DNA of 28,982 bases, from positions 1-28,982 of the IMG/VR virus record IMGVR_UViG_3300024433_000034. One strand, written 5' to 3'. A program made the position numbers and the translations under genes. Every line of letters begins with the position of its first letter. Within the stretch, counting starts at the first letter, position 1. Below the pieces are notes generated by a model. The model ran no database searches and had not been told where the DNA came from. It saw only the letters and a list, made by a program, of their open reading frames with translations. This document shows positions 11,808 to 19,959 of this stretch, piece by piece. This DNA comes from a virus.

Positions 11808-13280
11808 ATGAAAAAAGTAAAATTTTTTGCAATTGCAATGCTAAGTTTATTAACGGTTGCAGTTGTTACAGGAGCAACAGGCTTTGATGCCTCAACACTA
11901 TTTGATAGTGTATTATTCGCAGGGGGTGCAGGTGTATCTGTTGCAAGTTTACCAATTTGGTTCAAAATGGTAAATGAAACAAAAACATTCTTTAAATTAT
12001 CTGAAGATGAAATTGCAAAATTAACATCAGAAGAAAGAAGCATGTATTACAAAGCATCAATGGAAAGCATTGAAAAAACAGTTATTGGTTTAGAATCACA
12101 AATGAAAGATTTGAATGGTGATACTGCAAAAGCTGAAAGTTTAGCAGCACAATTATCTTCTTATAAATCAATGTTTGATTCTTTGAAGCAAGTGCAAATT
12201 AATCAAGGTGAACTTATTACTAATTTAAAAAATACAGGTGATACATTAAGTACTCCAAAAACTTTTGAAGGTTTAGTAAAATCAGCATGGGATTCTGCAA
12301 CAGGTGATGACAATTTAAATAAAGCATTATCAGATAAAACAGGTATTCAATTTTCAATTAATAAAGCTGAACAAACTTATGGTGATATTAATGCAGGAAG
12401 TGATTTTGCACAAATGAGAGCAGGCGTTATTGACAAACCAATTAGAGCGCCTAAAATTCGTTCATTGTTTCAATCAGTACCTGTTTCAACTGAATTTTAT
12501 AAGTATGTTGAACAAAATACAGTTGTACGTGATGCACAAAATGTTGCAAAATGTGCTGCAGTAACTTCAACAACAAAAGAAACTTTAGTTGTTAATTCAA
12601 TTGAAACGAAAGTTGTAAAAGATATGATTGATTTCTGTAGAGCATTTGTTTCTGATTATCCTTTTATGATGTCAAGAATAAACCTTTTAATTAATCAATC
12701 TTTAGCATTAAGAGTTGATGCACAATTATTATTAGGTGATGGAACAGGTGAAAATTTAAATTCAATTGATTCAACTGCTTCTGAATTTAGTGCTGCAAAT
12801 GTTGCATGTCCATTAACAACTTCAATTCAGGCTGCAAATATGGTTGATTTAATTCTTGGTATGCAAACGCAAATTATTGAATTAGGGCAACAAAATTCTT
12901 ATGATCCTGATGTTGTTGTAGTTAACAAATGTGATTGGTTTAAAAATGTTGAATCTTTAAAAGATTTAAACAACAACTATTTAGATTCACGTGTAAACAT
13001 GGTAAACGGAACACCTTTTATTGGTGGAATGATGGTAATGTGGTCACCAATAGTTGCAACTAATACACTTTATGTATTTGATTCAATGAAAGGTGAAGTG
13101 ATTGATAGAATGAGTTTAGAAATTGATGTTGCTTTTGAAAACAAAGATAACTGGGAAAAAGAAATTGCAACTTTAAAAGGGTTGGAAAGATTAAATTTCT
13201 TAGTACCAAACAACAACAAAAATGCATTTATGAAATCTTCAGATGTTACTGTTGCAATCGCTGCAATTAACAAACCTTAA
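11808..13280 (+). CDS. HK97-fold major capsid protein
   Basis: The main head shell protein, 490 residues. Residues about 60-145 are a charged coiled coil (SIEKTVIGLESQMKDLNG and following), the delta or scaffold domain normally removed by the protease. The capsid fold follows, with landmarks such as RAPKIRSLFQSVPVSTEFYK, DMIDFCRAFVSDYPFMMSRI, QSLALRVDAQLLLGDGTGEN, and the late GTPFIGGMMVMWSPIVATNT strand. The first about 50 residues are odd: MKKVKFFAIAMLSLLTVAVV looks like a signal peptide or membrane anchor, followed by a second hydrophobic Gly/Ala/Ser stretch. The leader and terminator around the gene suggest strong, separate expression. Confidence 0.88.
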   Translation: MKKVKFFAIAMLSLLTVAVVTGATGFDASTLFDSVLFAGGAGVSVASLPIWFKMVNETKTFFKLSEDEIAKLTSEERSMYYKASMESIEKTVIGLESQMKDLNGDTAKAESLAAQLSSYKSMFDSLKQVQINQGELITNLKNTGDTLSTPKTFEGLVKSAWDSATGDDNLNKALSDKTGIQFSINKAEQTYGDINAGSDFAQMRAGVIDKPIRAPKIRSLFQSVPVSTEFYKYVEQNTVVRDAQNVAKCAAVTSTTKETLVVNSIETKVVKDMIDFCRAFVSDYPFMMSRINLLINQSLALRVDAQLLLGDGTGENLNSIDSTASEFSAANVACPLTTSIQAANMVDLILGMQTQIIELGQQNSYDPDVVVVNKCDWFKNVESLKDLNNNYLDSRVNMVNGTPFIGGMMVMWSPIVATNTLYVFDSMKGEVIDRMSLEIDVAFENKDNWEKEIATLKGLERLNFLVPNNNKNAFMKSSDVTVAIAAINKP

Positions 13281-13299
13281 TAACTATTAACTACCTAAA

Positions 13300-13325
13300 C
13301 CTCACTATGAAAATAGTGGGGTTTT
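13300..13325 (+). terminator. Rho-independent terminator after the capsid gene
   Basis: CCTCACTAT, a GAAA tetraloop and ATAGTGGGG form a nine-base stem with one G-U pair, followed by TTTT. It would end or reduce transcription just after the capsid gene, giving that message extra abundance over the connector genes downstream. Confidence 0.8.
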
Positions 13326-13361
13326 CGTGGTAAAAAGAATTATTAATTAAAAAAATATACC

Positions 13362-13817
13362 ATGAAAATCGTAAAATTCAAAAAAGCCCATGTTTCAGGA
13401 ATCGAAAAAGGTGCAATTAAATCACTTGATGAATCAATAGTTGAAAGGTTAACCAAATCAGGATTTGTTGAAGAAGCAGATGAAAAACAATTACTGGCTT
13501 ATAATGAAAAAGTAAGTAAAAGGAAACCTGAAGATACACTTGCAAAAGCAAAAGAGGAAGCAAATTCATCAAATGGTGATTGTGAAGAATGTGGTAATAA
13601 TGCAGAATGTGAAGAATGCAAAGAAAAAGAAGCTGCAAAAGAAGCTGCAGCATCAGAAGAAAAAATTTATCACATATTAACACAAGAAGATATTGATGCA
13701 AATGAATTATCTGCAGAAGGTTTAAGTGTTGGTGATGAAGTGGAAATGAATGCTTCTGATGAACTTTTAATTGATGCTGATGGTAAACTAATAAAAAAAG
13801 ATTTGGGAAACGTGTAA
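13362..13817 (+). CDS. Acidic post-capsid protein with a cysteine cluster
   Basis: A 151-residue protein not firmly assigned. The N-terminal about 50 residues (MKIVKFKKAHVSGIEKGAIK onward) look like a small domain often encoded just after phage capsid genes. The middle is strongly acidic with four cysteines in two pairs, Cys74-x2-Cys77 and Cys83-x2-Cys86, a likely zinc or disulfide site. The C-terminal region (HILTQEDIDANELSAEGLSV) is a separate beta-like segment. The zero-frame product ends DLGNV, but an A-run near the end may shift some ribosomes into a longer reading frame (separate entry). It might be a head decoration or connector protein. Confidence 0.6.
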   Translation: MKIVKFKKAHVSGIEKGAIKSLDESIVERLTKSGFVEEADEKQLLAYNEKVSKRKPEDTLAKAKEEANSSNGDCEECGNNAECEECKEKEAAKEAAASEEKIYHILTQEDIDANELSAEGLSVGDEVEMNASDELLIDADGKLIKKDLGNV

Positions 13818-13894
13818 GCCTTGAATCAATTCAGGGCAAAATACAGGAAGGAATCAAATTTTTAAGAAGCATTAAAATAACAGTAAACAAATAA
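13793..13894 (+). other. Candidate -1 frameshift site and extension
   Basis: Near the end of the post-capsid gene the codons ATA AAA AAA GAT contain the slippery heptamer A-AAA-AAA followed by G. Slipping back one base gives an open frame of 31 more residues, RFGKRVSLESIQGKIQEGIK then FLRSIKITVNK, with a stop three bases before the next gene's ATG. The extension has no start codon of its own, is basic where the parent is acidic, and removes an otherwise empty 80-base gap. A one-base sequencing error in the seven-A run would produce the same picture. Confidence 0.45.
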
Positions 13895-13897
13895 ACT

Positions 13898-14413
13898 ATG
13901 TCAATTTTAAATATTACATATCAAGATTTTACAAACCCCTTAATTTTTATTCCTACAAATAAACATACTGAAGCAGATTTGCAAGTTTTTATTGATGAAT
14001 GGGAAACTGAATATTTGGAAGATATGTTAGGTTGTGATTTGTTTGCATTGTTTTCTGCAGATTTATTGAATGGAGTTCCACAAACACAAATTTATATTGA
14101 CATTTACGAAAAGTTTTGTTATGATGAATCTGATTGTGGTTACAAAAACAAATCTGAAGGAATGGTTAAAATGATTCAAAAATTTGTTTATTGGAAGTAC
14201 ATGAGTGAATCAAAAGTAAAAGCAACAAATACTGGATATGTTGTTAATGAAAATGAAGTTGCAAGAATTGCAGATTTTAGTGAATCAAGAATTTACCAAA
14301 TTTACAACCAAGCAATTAAAAGTTATAAAGGAATACAAATTTACATTTGTGATAATTTAAATGATTATTCTGTTTATAATGGATCGAAAAAAGGAAAAAC
14401 AAGTTGGCTATGA
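13898..14413 (+). CDS. Putative head-tail connector (adaptor) protein
   Basis: A 171-residue protein whose layout fits phage connector adaptors, which bind the portal after packaging. Its N-terminal strand and DLQVFIDEWETEYLEDMLGC, followed by a helical bundle (EGMVKMIQKFVYWKYMSESK) and NENEVARIADFSESRIYQIY, resemble a family common in Bacteroidetes phages (I think DUF6712-like). Position after capsid genes is right for such a role. There are several Cys residues but no clear metal site. Overlap by ATGA with the next gene supports one connector operon. Confidence 0.5.
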   Translation: MSILNITYQDFTNPLIFIPTNKHTEADLQVFIDEWETEYLEDMLGCDLFALFSADLLNGVPQTQIYIDIYEKFCYDESDCGYKNKSEGMVKMIQKFVYWKYMSESKVKATNTGYVVNENEVARIADFSESRIYQIYNQAIKSYKGIQIYICDNLNDYSVYNGSKKGKTSWL

Positions 14414-14751
14414 ATGAACCAAAACAACATAACTTCATCTTTGGTGATGGGGTTTTACATAATGCAAGTGTTTCAGAAACTTCAGAATCAATAAGAAGTT
14501 GTTATAAGTATGAATGGAGTATTGCACCAATTACTGCAGGTTTAACATCAGCAAAAGGTGAATATACTGTTCAAGTTTCAAATGATAATCTTAATTGGTT
14601 TGAATATAATAACCTTTCAACAGATGTTTCAATTGAAGATGCAGTTGATGACATTCATTTGGCGTGGGTTTACATGCGAATAGTGTATGATGCAAAAACC
14701 GAATCAACAGGAACAGTTCAATTTGAATTAACTCAAAAACAACAATCATAA
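14410..14751 (+). CDS. Hypothetical virion protein, 113 aa
   Basis: A TTG lies two codons upstream in frame, but the ATG overlapping the previous stop (ATGA) is the better start. The protein is mainly beta-strand in pattern, with GEYTVQVSNDNLNWFEYNNL and AWVYMRIVYDAKTESTGTVQ, reminiscent of a beta-sandwich as seen in neck, decoration or tail-associated proteins. No family recognised. Only one base separates it from the next gene. Confidence 0.5.
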   Translation: MNEPKQHNFIFGDGVLHNASVSETSESIRSCYKYEWSIAPITAGLTSAKGEYTVQVSNDNLNWFEYNNLSTDVSIEDAVDDIHLAWVYMRIVYDAKTESTGTVQFELTQKQQS

Positions 14752-14752
14752 A

Positions 14753-16045
14753 ATGGGGAAAGTTATTCATATTGATGGTGCAGGTGCAGGTGGTGGTGGA
14801 ACAGGGACAGGTTACATTGGCATTTTTACAAATTATAATGATTTAATTGCACAATTTCCAACTGCACCGCTTTTATCATTGGCCTATGTTGAAAATTCAC
14901 AGGGAACACCTTGGCTTCCTGGCTCTATGTTAGGAACATTTTATTCCAAAGGAACTTATATTTGGAATGGCATTGAATGGAGTTCTGATGTTGATGAAAT
15001 TGCAAAAGCACTTGAAGATATTAATAATGAAATTGCAGCGTTGGGTTTACCTGAAATTTTAACAGTTGACAATACAACATTAGACGGTCAAACAATAGAA
15101 GCCTTAAATGGTATTGGTGTTCTTGATTTGAGAGATGGAATTAATGATAGTGTAAAGTTAATCGGAGCAAATGCAGGTATTTTAATTAGTGGTTCTTTGG
15201 GTGTTATTTCGTTTACTAATAATGCAGATAATTTAAATGATTTAACTTCAAGTGTAACAAATAGCAATTTTGGAACTTCTTTAGTATTAGAAAATAAAAA
15301 CGTATTAATTGACAAAACAGGTTTAGTTGGTTTAGTTTACAATCAAGATTTTAATTGGAATTTTGACAAAGATTTACCAAACTTTCCAAGTCAATTAAGT
15401 ACGCAATTAGGTAATTATATTCAAGGGGTTGTTAATTCTGTTTCATTAGGTGGTAAATATACAATCGTAAAAACAAATGAAACTGCATACATTAACCAAT
15501 TAGGATTCAACAAAGGTGAAGCATTTGAATTAATATTAGAAAATTTCACACCAACTGCAGACAGGCTTCAGGCTTTCCAAAATGCAGACGGTATAATTGC
15601 TTTGCTTTCTGACTTAGTTCATAGTACTGCTTTCTTAGTTTATGAAAATGGTGTTCCAAATACTGCATTAACTCAAAATGTTTGGAATTACTTTGACATG
15701 TTGACTGCTACTTTAGAACCAAATACATTATTTGAATTTGAACAATTAGCAGGGTTTCCTGAAACATTAGTTTACAAAGGAACAGACACAAAAGTTGTTA
15801 GGATTGTTTCAACAACTGGTTTAAGACGAATTGGTGGAGGTATTAATTCTTATCAAATGCGATGGGTTTTAAATGGTGTTCAAATAGGTGGTTCAAAACA
15901 ATTTGAATTAGGTGGCACAGATAGTGAAGTAACATTAACAGTATTAGTTGAATTGGCTTTTGATGACCAAATTTGGCTTGAAGTAAGAAACATTACAAAC
16001 AATAATGATGTGAGATTATTAAGTGCAAACATAACAGTAAAATAA
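14753..16045 (+). CDS. Putative fibre-like virion protein, 430 aa
   Basis: Three regions are visible. The N-terminus has a glycine-rich linker (DGAGAGGGGTGTGYIG, about residues 8-23) and a segment with FYSKGTYIWNGIEWSSDVDE that I associate with phage fibre or spike proteins. A middle part of repeated Asn/Asp/Thr strands (SLGVISFTNNADNLNDLTSS) could form a beta-helix or trimeric shaft. The C-terminal about 150 residues are beta-rich (YQMRWVLNGVQIGGSKQFEL) like a jelly-roll tip. Such a layout suits a host-contact or head fibre; its location among connector genes favours a head-side fibre. All functional parts are inference. Confidence 0.5.
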   Translation: MGKVIHIDGAGAGGGGTGTGYIGIFTNYNDLIAQFPTAPLLSLAYVENSQGTPWLPGSMLGTFYSKGTYIWNGIEWSSDVDEIAKALEDINNEIAALGLPEILTVDNTTLDGQTIEALNGIGVLDLRDGINDSVKLIGANAGILISGSLGVISFTNNADNLNDLTSSVTNSNFGTSLVLENKNVLIDKTGLVGLVYNQDFNWNFDKDLPNFPSQLSTQLGNYIQGVVNSVSLGGKYTIVKTNETAYINQLGFNKGEAFELILENFTPTADRLQAFQNADGIIALLSDLVHSTAFLVYENGVPNTALTQNVWNYFDMLTATLEPNTLFEFEQLAGFPETLVYKGTDTKVVRIVSTTGLRRIGGGINSYQMRWVLNGVQIGGSKQFELGGTDSEVTLTVLVELAFDDQIWLEVRNITNNNDVRLLSANITVK

Positions 16046-16046
16046 A

Positions 16047-16589
16047 ATGATTCTACAAATACAAAATACAAAAGTTTTAGCAGATTTAGATGCATTAAAT
16101 TCAGTTTTAGAACCTGCACATGGAGAATATTATTTTATTCTTTCAGAAGCAAAAACATATTCATATTATAACAACCAAAGAAATGAAGATTTAGGTTTTT
16201 GGAGTGTTGATTTTGATTTGCATATTTATGAAAAAGCAAGCATTTTAAGTGTTGATTATACAGATGTAACAGAATTTTATCCTGATGCAATTGGTCAACC
16301 TTTAGATGAAATTAAAGAAACTTATCGAAAATATGAAGCAGATGGTCTTGATTATAATAATAACTTCAGGGCAAATTTAGTTCTTCAATATAAAACAGGA
16401 ATATTGACTGCACCACAAATTTATGGAATAGAAGCAAAAGTGAAAAATGTTAGGGGACTTGTAAAAAATGGTGATTGGTTAACTGCACAAAATGCAATGT
16501 TATCAATTGTTGTTGATTCTAATTTCAGCCAAATTATGCATGATGAAGTTTCAGATTATATTAACAATTATATTATTAACAATTATTAA
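16047..16589 (+). CDS. Hypothetical virion-region protein, 180 aa
   Basis: Not recognised. Mixed alpha/beta pattern: an opening strand (MILQIQNTKVL), EPAHGEYYFILSEAKTYSYY, then a central acidic part (SILSVDYTDVTEFYPDAIGQ) and a helical C-terminus ending DYINNYIINNY. It follows the fibre-like gene by one base and could be its chaperone or assembly partner, a common arrangement for fibre genes, but this is positional inference only. Confidence 0.5.
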   Translation: MILQIQNTKVLADLDALNSVLEPAHGEYYFILSEAKTYSYYNNQRNEDLGFWSVDFDLHIYEKASILSVDYTDVTEFYPDAIGQPLDEIKETYRKYEADGLDYNNNFRANLVLQYKTGILTAPQIYGIEAKVKNVRGLVKNGDWLTAQNAMLSIVVDSNFSQIMHDEVSDYINNYIINNY

Positions 16590-16599
16590 AAATTTAATC

Positions 16600-16731
16600 A
16601 TGAAAAAAAAAGAAATCAATTCACAAATTAAATTGCTGCAATCAAAAGTTGAATCAAAAAACTTTCCTGCAGGAATAATTAAACAAATGGAAATAAGAAT
16701 TGCTGATTTGAAAGCAATGCTGACAGCTTAA
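16600..16731 (+). CDS. Small helical protein, 43 aa
   Basis: The frame is open further upstream inside the preceding gene, but the ATG after an A/T-rich leader (TTAAAAATTTAATC) gives MKKKEINSQIKLLQSKVESK and a second helix, MEIRIADLKAMLTA. It is a short charged helical hairpin with no known family. It lies just before the holin-like gene. Confidence 0.45.
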   Translation: MKKKEINSQIKLLQSKVESKNFPAGIIKQMEIRIADLKAMLTA

Positions 16732-16741
16732 AATTATAAAA

Positions 16742-17167
16742 ATGAAAATTATCTTATTACAATTACTTCAGGTTTCAGGCATGAATGATGTGACTTTCAC
16801 ATTTGGTGACTTAATCACAATTGGTGGTGGTGCAATAGCAACCTTGACTGCTTTCTTAAAATTACAATATGACCAAAGGGCAGATTCAAAAGCAACAATT
16901 GTAAGATTTGAAACAATGGACAAAGAAATGAAAGGTGAATTTGCTTCATTAAAAGAATCATTAATTGATGCCAAGACAAAAAAGAATTCAATGAGAGCAG
17001 AACTGAATGGAGTAATTGAAAAGAAGGACGAAACAACACACAAAAGAATTGATGCTGTCAGAAATGACTTAAAAGACTATACAAATAAAACAGACCAAGA
17101 ATTCAAAGAATTGAATGCAGGTTTGTCAGAAATTAAAGGAATGCTTACACAGATTTTGAACAAATAA
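16742..17167 (+). CDS. Membrane-anchored coiled-coil protein, holin-like candidate
   Basis: A 141-residue protein with one clear hydrophobic segment (FGDLITIGGGAIATLTAFLK, about residues 21-40) and a long charged coiled coil to the C-terminus (ending FKELNAGLSEIKGMLTQILN). Single-span proteins with coiled-coil tails next to cell-wall-associated genes in Bacteroidetes phages are often suspected holins. The next gene is a DUF1353 protein, which fits a lysis-related pair, though no endolysin was recognised. An internal ATG 13 codons in (MNDVTFTFGD) is an alternative start; the outer one has the better A-rich leader. Confidence 0.5.
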   Translation: MKIILLQLLQVSGMNDVTFTFGDLITIGGGAIATLTAFLKLQYDQRADSKATIVRFETMDKEMKGEFASLKESLIDAKTKKNSMRAELNGVIEKKDETTHKRIDAVRNDLKDYTNKTDQEFKELNAGLSEIKGMLTQILNK

Positions 17168-17168
17168 A

Positions 17169-17588
17169 ATGATTGAAGTTAATTTAAACAATATTAAATC
17201 ACATCTTAAACTTGGGTTAATTCATATTAACATGGTTTACCCTATAAGAAAAGATGCACATTTCAGAGTTGATGCACCAATAAAAGTGACACTTTCAAAT
17301 GATGCTGTTATTTATATTGAAAAAAACTTTGAATTTGATGGAAGTTCTTCACCCAAATTTTTGTGGTGGTTGTTTCCTTCTTATGGAAACTTCTTCTTTG
17401 CTGCTTTAGTTCATGACTTTCTTTATGTAAAGCAATACATGAAAGAAGAAATTGGAGTCAAAGAAGCTCAAAAATTTGCAGACAATGAAATGCTTGCTTG
17501 GTCAAACAAATTGAATAATAATAAATTAGATAATCTTTTACGGTTTTGGGCTGTTCGATTATTTGGTAAAAAAGTTTACAAGAAATGA
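17169..17588 (+). CDS. DUF1353 family protein
   Basis: A 139-residue protein with the DUF1353 signature. FEFDGSSSPKFLWWLFPSYG (residues 54-73) matches the usual FDGAS-x-P pattern, and AALVHDFLYVKQY (78-90) carries the conserved His-Asp-x-Leu-Tyr motif. The family is widespread in phages and thought to include small hydrolase-like or metal-binding proteins, but its activity is not established to my knowledge. It follows the holin-like gene by one base and overlaps the next gene by ATGA, so it may take part in lysis or in virion assembly. Confidence 0.75.
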   Translation: MIEVNLNNIKSHLKLGLIHINMVYPIRKDAHFRVDAPIKVTLSNDAVIYIEKNFEFDGSSSPKFLWWLFPSYGNFFFAALVHDFLYVKQYMKEEIGVKEAQKFADNEMLAWSNKLNNNKLDNLLRFWAVRLFGKKVYKK

Positions 17589-18280
17589 TGAAGCCCACAG
17601 TTGACATAGTAAAAGACTTAGTTTCACAACTAACATTCACAGAAAAAATTATTTCATGTGTAGTTGTTAATGGTGAAGTTTTCATCACAGTTTGTTCAAC
17701 ACATGGACTTGTGAATAAAGGAATCTTTTTCATTGGTGGTGTTGAAACAAAAATCTTAAGGGTTATTGATGGAAACACAATTGTAATTACTGGCAATGCA
17801 TGTCCTGTTGAAACTGAAATTTTCATTCCTGCACCTAATTACTTTCATGGTACTGTGAAGGCTTCAGACAGCCAATTGACGAACATAACACAGGGACGAA
17901 AGAAAACACCTATGGTTTACCTTTACGAGGTCTTAAAAGAGGTTAAAACACGAAACCCTGAAGCAGTTGTGTTTCGAGAGGTGGACATTATCCTTTTCTT
18001 TTTAGAAGATGACCTTGTAAAAGGTGACCTTACTGAAGACAGATATGTTAAATATATTAGTCCAATGAACACCCTTGCAGAAGATTTTGTCACATTATTG
18101 GAACAAAGTCCAATCATTGCAAGTATAGAAGAAGATAACTACACAACAACACCCCATGCAAAAGCAGGATATTATGACAAGCTTGGACATGTAAAGAATA
18201 TTTTTAGCATGGAGTTGTCAGGCGTAGAATTAAGAATAAAATTGCCAATAAAAAGAATTGGCTGTGAAGATTGTAAATAA
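17585..18280 (+). CDS. Putative tail completion or neck protein, 231 aa
   Basis: Located directly before the predicted tail-tube gene, where phages of this type encode tail terminator or completion proteins. The N-terminal half is beta-rich (SCVVVNGEVFITVCSTHGLV, then GGVETKILRVIDGNTIVITG). A middle segment (PMVYLYEVLKEVKTR, then REVDIILFFLEDDLVKGDLT) is helix-strand, and the C-terminus is beta (MELSGVELRIKLPIKRIGCE) ending in a Cys pair. Two adjacent ATGs occur at the start; the first overlaps the previous stop. Assignment rests mostly on position and size. Confidence 0.45.
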   Translation: MMKPTVDIVKDLVSQLTFTEKIISCVVVNGEVFITVCSTHGLVNKGIFFIGGVETKILRVIDGNTIVITGNACPVETEIFIPAPNYFHGTVKASDSQLTNITQGRKKTPMVYLYEVLKEVKTRNPEAVVFREVDIILFFLEDDLVKGDLTEDRYVKYISPMNTLAEDFVTLLEQSPIIASIEEDNYTTTPHAKAGYYDKLGHVKNIFSMELSGVELRIKLPIKRIGCEDCK

Positions 18281-18336
18281 ATAAATAATAATAATAATTA
18301 AACCTGAAGCTTAAATGCTTCAAAAAACTTAAACTT
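18281..18336 (+). promoter_or_regulatory. Tail-tube gene leader with A/T repeats and a hairpin
   Basis: The preceding stop is followed by AAT/AAAT repeats, then TGAAGC (18305-18310) pairing with GCTTCA (18317-18322) around TTAAAT, then AAAAAACTTAAACTT before the ATG. The order of repeat, hairpin and A-rich start is the same as in the leader of the capsid gene. Lacking a T-run on the + strand, the hairpin is unlikely to terminate this transcript. Confidence 0.4.
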
Positions 18337-19299
18337 ATGTTTGAACCATGTACATGTGGAACAGGAGGTAAAAATACAGGATTGCCTTCATGTGTCCCAA
18401 CAATCAAAAGAAGTGCAAAGTTAGTTATCGTGCAGACAACTGCAAATGATGGAACTTTGAACTCAATTAAAAAATCTGACTTTGTCAATGGAAAGCTGCC
18501 TGAAGCTTTTATTGATGCAAAAATCAATGAAGTTGATGCTTCAAAAAGGTGGTATGTTACACCTAAAATTAACAACGTAACTGACACAAGAGCAGAACCA
18601 ATCACTTTTGAAGTTGATGGAATTGCAAAAATCATTGAACAGGGAATAAGAACTTTCTTAGGAACTTTTTATGATAAGTTAGGAAGTCCACAATTTGCAG
18701 GTGTAATGAATTCATTTACTTGTATTGATGTAAGCTATTTTGAAATTTCAGTTGATGGTGACATTGTTGGAATTGATAACGGTGACGAAATGTTGCCAAT
18801 AGCAATTGAAAGTGGGACATTGTATGCAGGTGTTGTTCGTGGGACAAAAACTGAATTAAACGGTGTAATGTTAACATTTGCTGTTCAGGAATTAGTAAGA
18901 GATGAAAATCTTATTCAAATTGCTGCAGATTCAATTGAACCAAACATGTTGTTAAAACGTGGTTTAATTGATGTAAATGGTGAAGCTTTGGCAGCACCTG
19001 CAATAACTGCAACAACAGTAAGAATTGATTTAGGTCTTGAATATGGGAACTTTCCAAATGCAATTCCTTTTGAAGGTTTAGTTGCTGCAGACTTAAGTTT
19101 TGACGGTGGTGTGACTCCTGCAACGGTGTTCAACACAACTCAATCTGCAAGTGTTGCAGTTTCTTCAGTAACGCCTGTTGTTGGTGAAGTTGGTCAATAT
19201 GATGTTGTTATTGCTGTTGGTGGTATTGCTGCAGATGTAATCACAGTTGCATTGTTCAAAACTGGTTATCAAATGAATGCATTTACTTACTCAATATAA
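18337..19299 (+). CDS. Putative major tail (tube) protein with C-terminal Ig-like domain
   Basis: A 320-residue protein in the tail-tube position, before two small genes and the tape measure. The core shows strand-rich sequence with RAEPITFEVDGIAKIIEQGI and SYFEISVDGDIVGIDNGDEM, in keeping with a tube fold. From about residue 222 a Thr/Val/Ala-rich segment (ATTVRIDLGLEYGNFPNAIP to the end) looks like an added Ig-like domain of the kind often displayed on tail tubes. The N-terminus has a Cys/Gly-rich start (MFEPCTCGTGGKNTGLPSC), unusual for a tube protein and possibly structural. The structured leader suggests high expression. Role is inferred; mass spectrometry of virions would settle it. Confidence 0.6.
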   Translation: MFEPCTCGTGGKNTGLPSCVPTIKRSAKLVIVQTTANDGTLNSIKKSDFVNGKLPEAFIDAKINEVDASKRWYVTPKINNVTDTRAEPITFEVDGIAKIIEQGIRTFLGTFYDKLGSPQFAGVMNSFTCIDVSYFEISVDGDIVGIDNGDEMLPIAIESGTLYAGVVRGTKTELNGVMLTFAVQELVRDENLIQIAADSIEPNMLLKRGLIDVNGEALAAPAITATTVRIDLGLEYGNFPNAIPFEGLVAADLSFDGGVTPATVFNTTQSASVAVSSVTPVVGEVGQYDVVIAVGGIAADVITVALFKTGYQMNAFTYSI

Positions 19300-19305
19300 T
19301 ATATT

Positions 19306-19476
19306 ATGAAAAAGCTTACTAAAAAAGAAGAAGGTTTTGCAAAAATACTTAACCCTTTGGCATTTACAGGAGTAAACAAAACAGATTTCAAGAAACAATA
19401 CAAAGGGAAACTTCCTTTTGATTTAGATGAAGCTTGGGACTGGATTGTAGAAAATAGAAAGCCAAGTAAGAAATAA
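19306..19476 (+). CDS. Small hypothetical protein, 56 aa
   Basis: Not recognised. It reads MKKLTKKEEGFAKILNPLAF, then a Lys-rich middle and DLDEAWDWIVENRKPSKK. Charged and Trp-containing, it is probably helical. It lies between the tail-tube and chaperone-position genes, six bases after the former and three before the latter, so it is likely a translated member of the tail operon. Confidence 0.6.
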   Translation: MKKLTKKEEGFAKILNPLAFTGVNKTDFKKQYKGKLPFDLDEAWDWIVENRKPSKK

Positions 19477-19479
19477 GTA

Positions 19480-19959
19480 ATGCAAGAGAAACTGTTTAAA
19501 TCGCTAAGGAATGCACAAGAGCTTGACGCAAGTCGAATGTTCAATGCAGTTCTTAGTGATAACGGTTTTCAACAATGGATTCTTAACTTGAACAAAAGTC
19601 AATTGTTTAATGGTGAAAATTCAATTGGTGTGAGCCTTGATAAAATTGGCGGTGGTTATTCACTTACAACAGAAGTTTTGAATGAAGGTGAATATTTTGA
19701 CTTTCAAGGTGAAGCAAGACAAAAAGTTGCAGGTCAAGCCCCTTTCCTTTTGGATAGTGGTGAATATTACAACAGTTACACATTGAAGCTTGGGAATGGA
19801 CTCTTTGTTATTGATTCAAACCCCATAAAAGGCAATGACAACCTTGAAGCTAAATATGGTAATCAGTTGGAAGGTTTAAATGATGAAAATTTACAAAAGT
19901 TAATTGATGTTATTCGTGAAAAATTTATACAAGAAACTAAAATCAAGCTTGCAGCCTAA
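19480..19959 (+). CDS. Tail assembly chaperone-position protein 1, 159 aa
   Basis: Lies between tail-tube and tape-measure genes, where tailed phages encode chaperones that coat the tape measure. It begins MQEKLFKSLRNAQELDASRM and has a beta-like middle with Gly-rich turns (LDKIGGGYSLTTEVLNEGEY), ending with a charged helix (IREKFIQETKIKLAA). It overlaps the next gene by 53 bases in a different frame. The assignment is by location; the sequence itself is not diagnostic, and it could be another tail component. Confidence 0.5.
   Translation: MQEKLFKSLRNAQELDASRMFNAVLSDNGFQQWILNLNKSQLFNGENSIGVSLDKIGGGYSLTTEVLNEGEYFDFQGEARQKVAGQAPFLLDSGEYYNSYTLKLGNGLFVIDSNPIKGNDNLEAKYGNQLEGLNDENLQKLIDVIREKFIQETKIKLAA

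Noticed and set aside
13417-13701. Long minus-strand frame opposite the post-capsid gene
   Set aside because: Leu/His-rich product typical of the complement of Glu/Lys/Ala codons; shadow of the real gene. The same applies to every other minus-strand frame, including the long one at 21533-22138.
18305-18322. Hairpin before the tail-tube gene as a terminator for the + strand
   Set aside because: It is followed by A's rather than T's on the transcribed sense strand; a leader structure fits better.
19904-19959. Canonical -1 slippery site in the overlap of the chaperone-position genes
   Set aside because: GAA AAA TTT is not an X-XXY-YYZ heptamer, and the second gene is in the +1, not the -1, frame.
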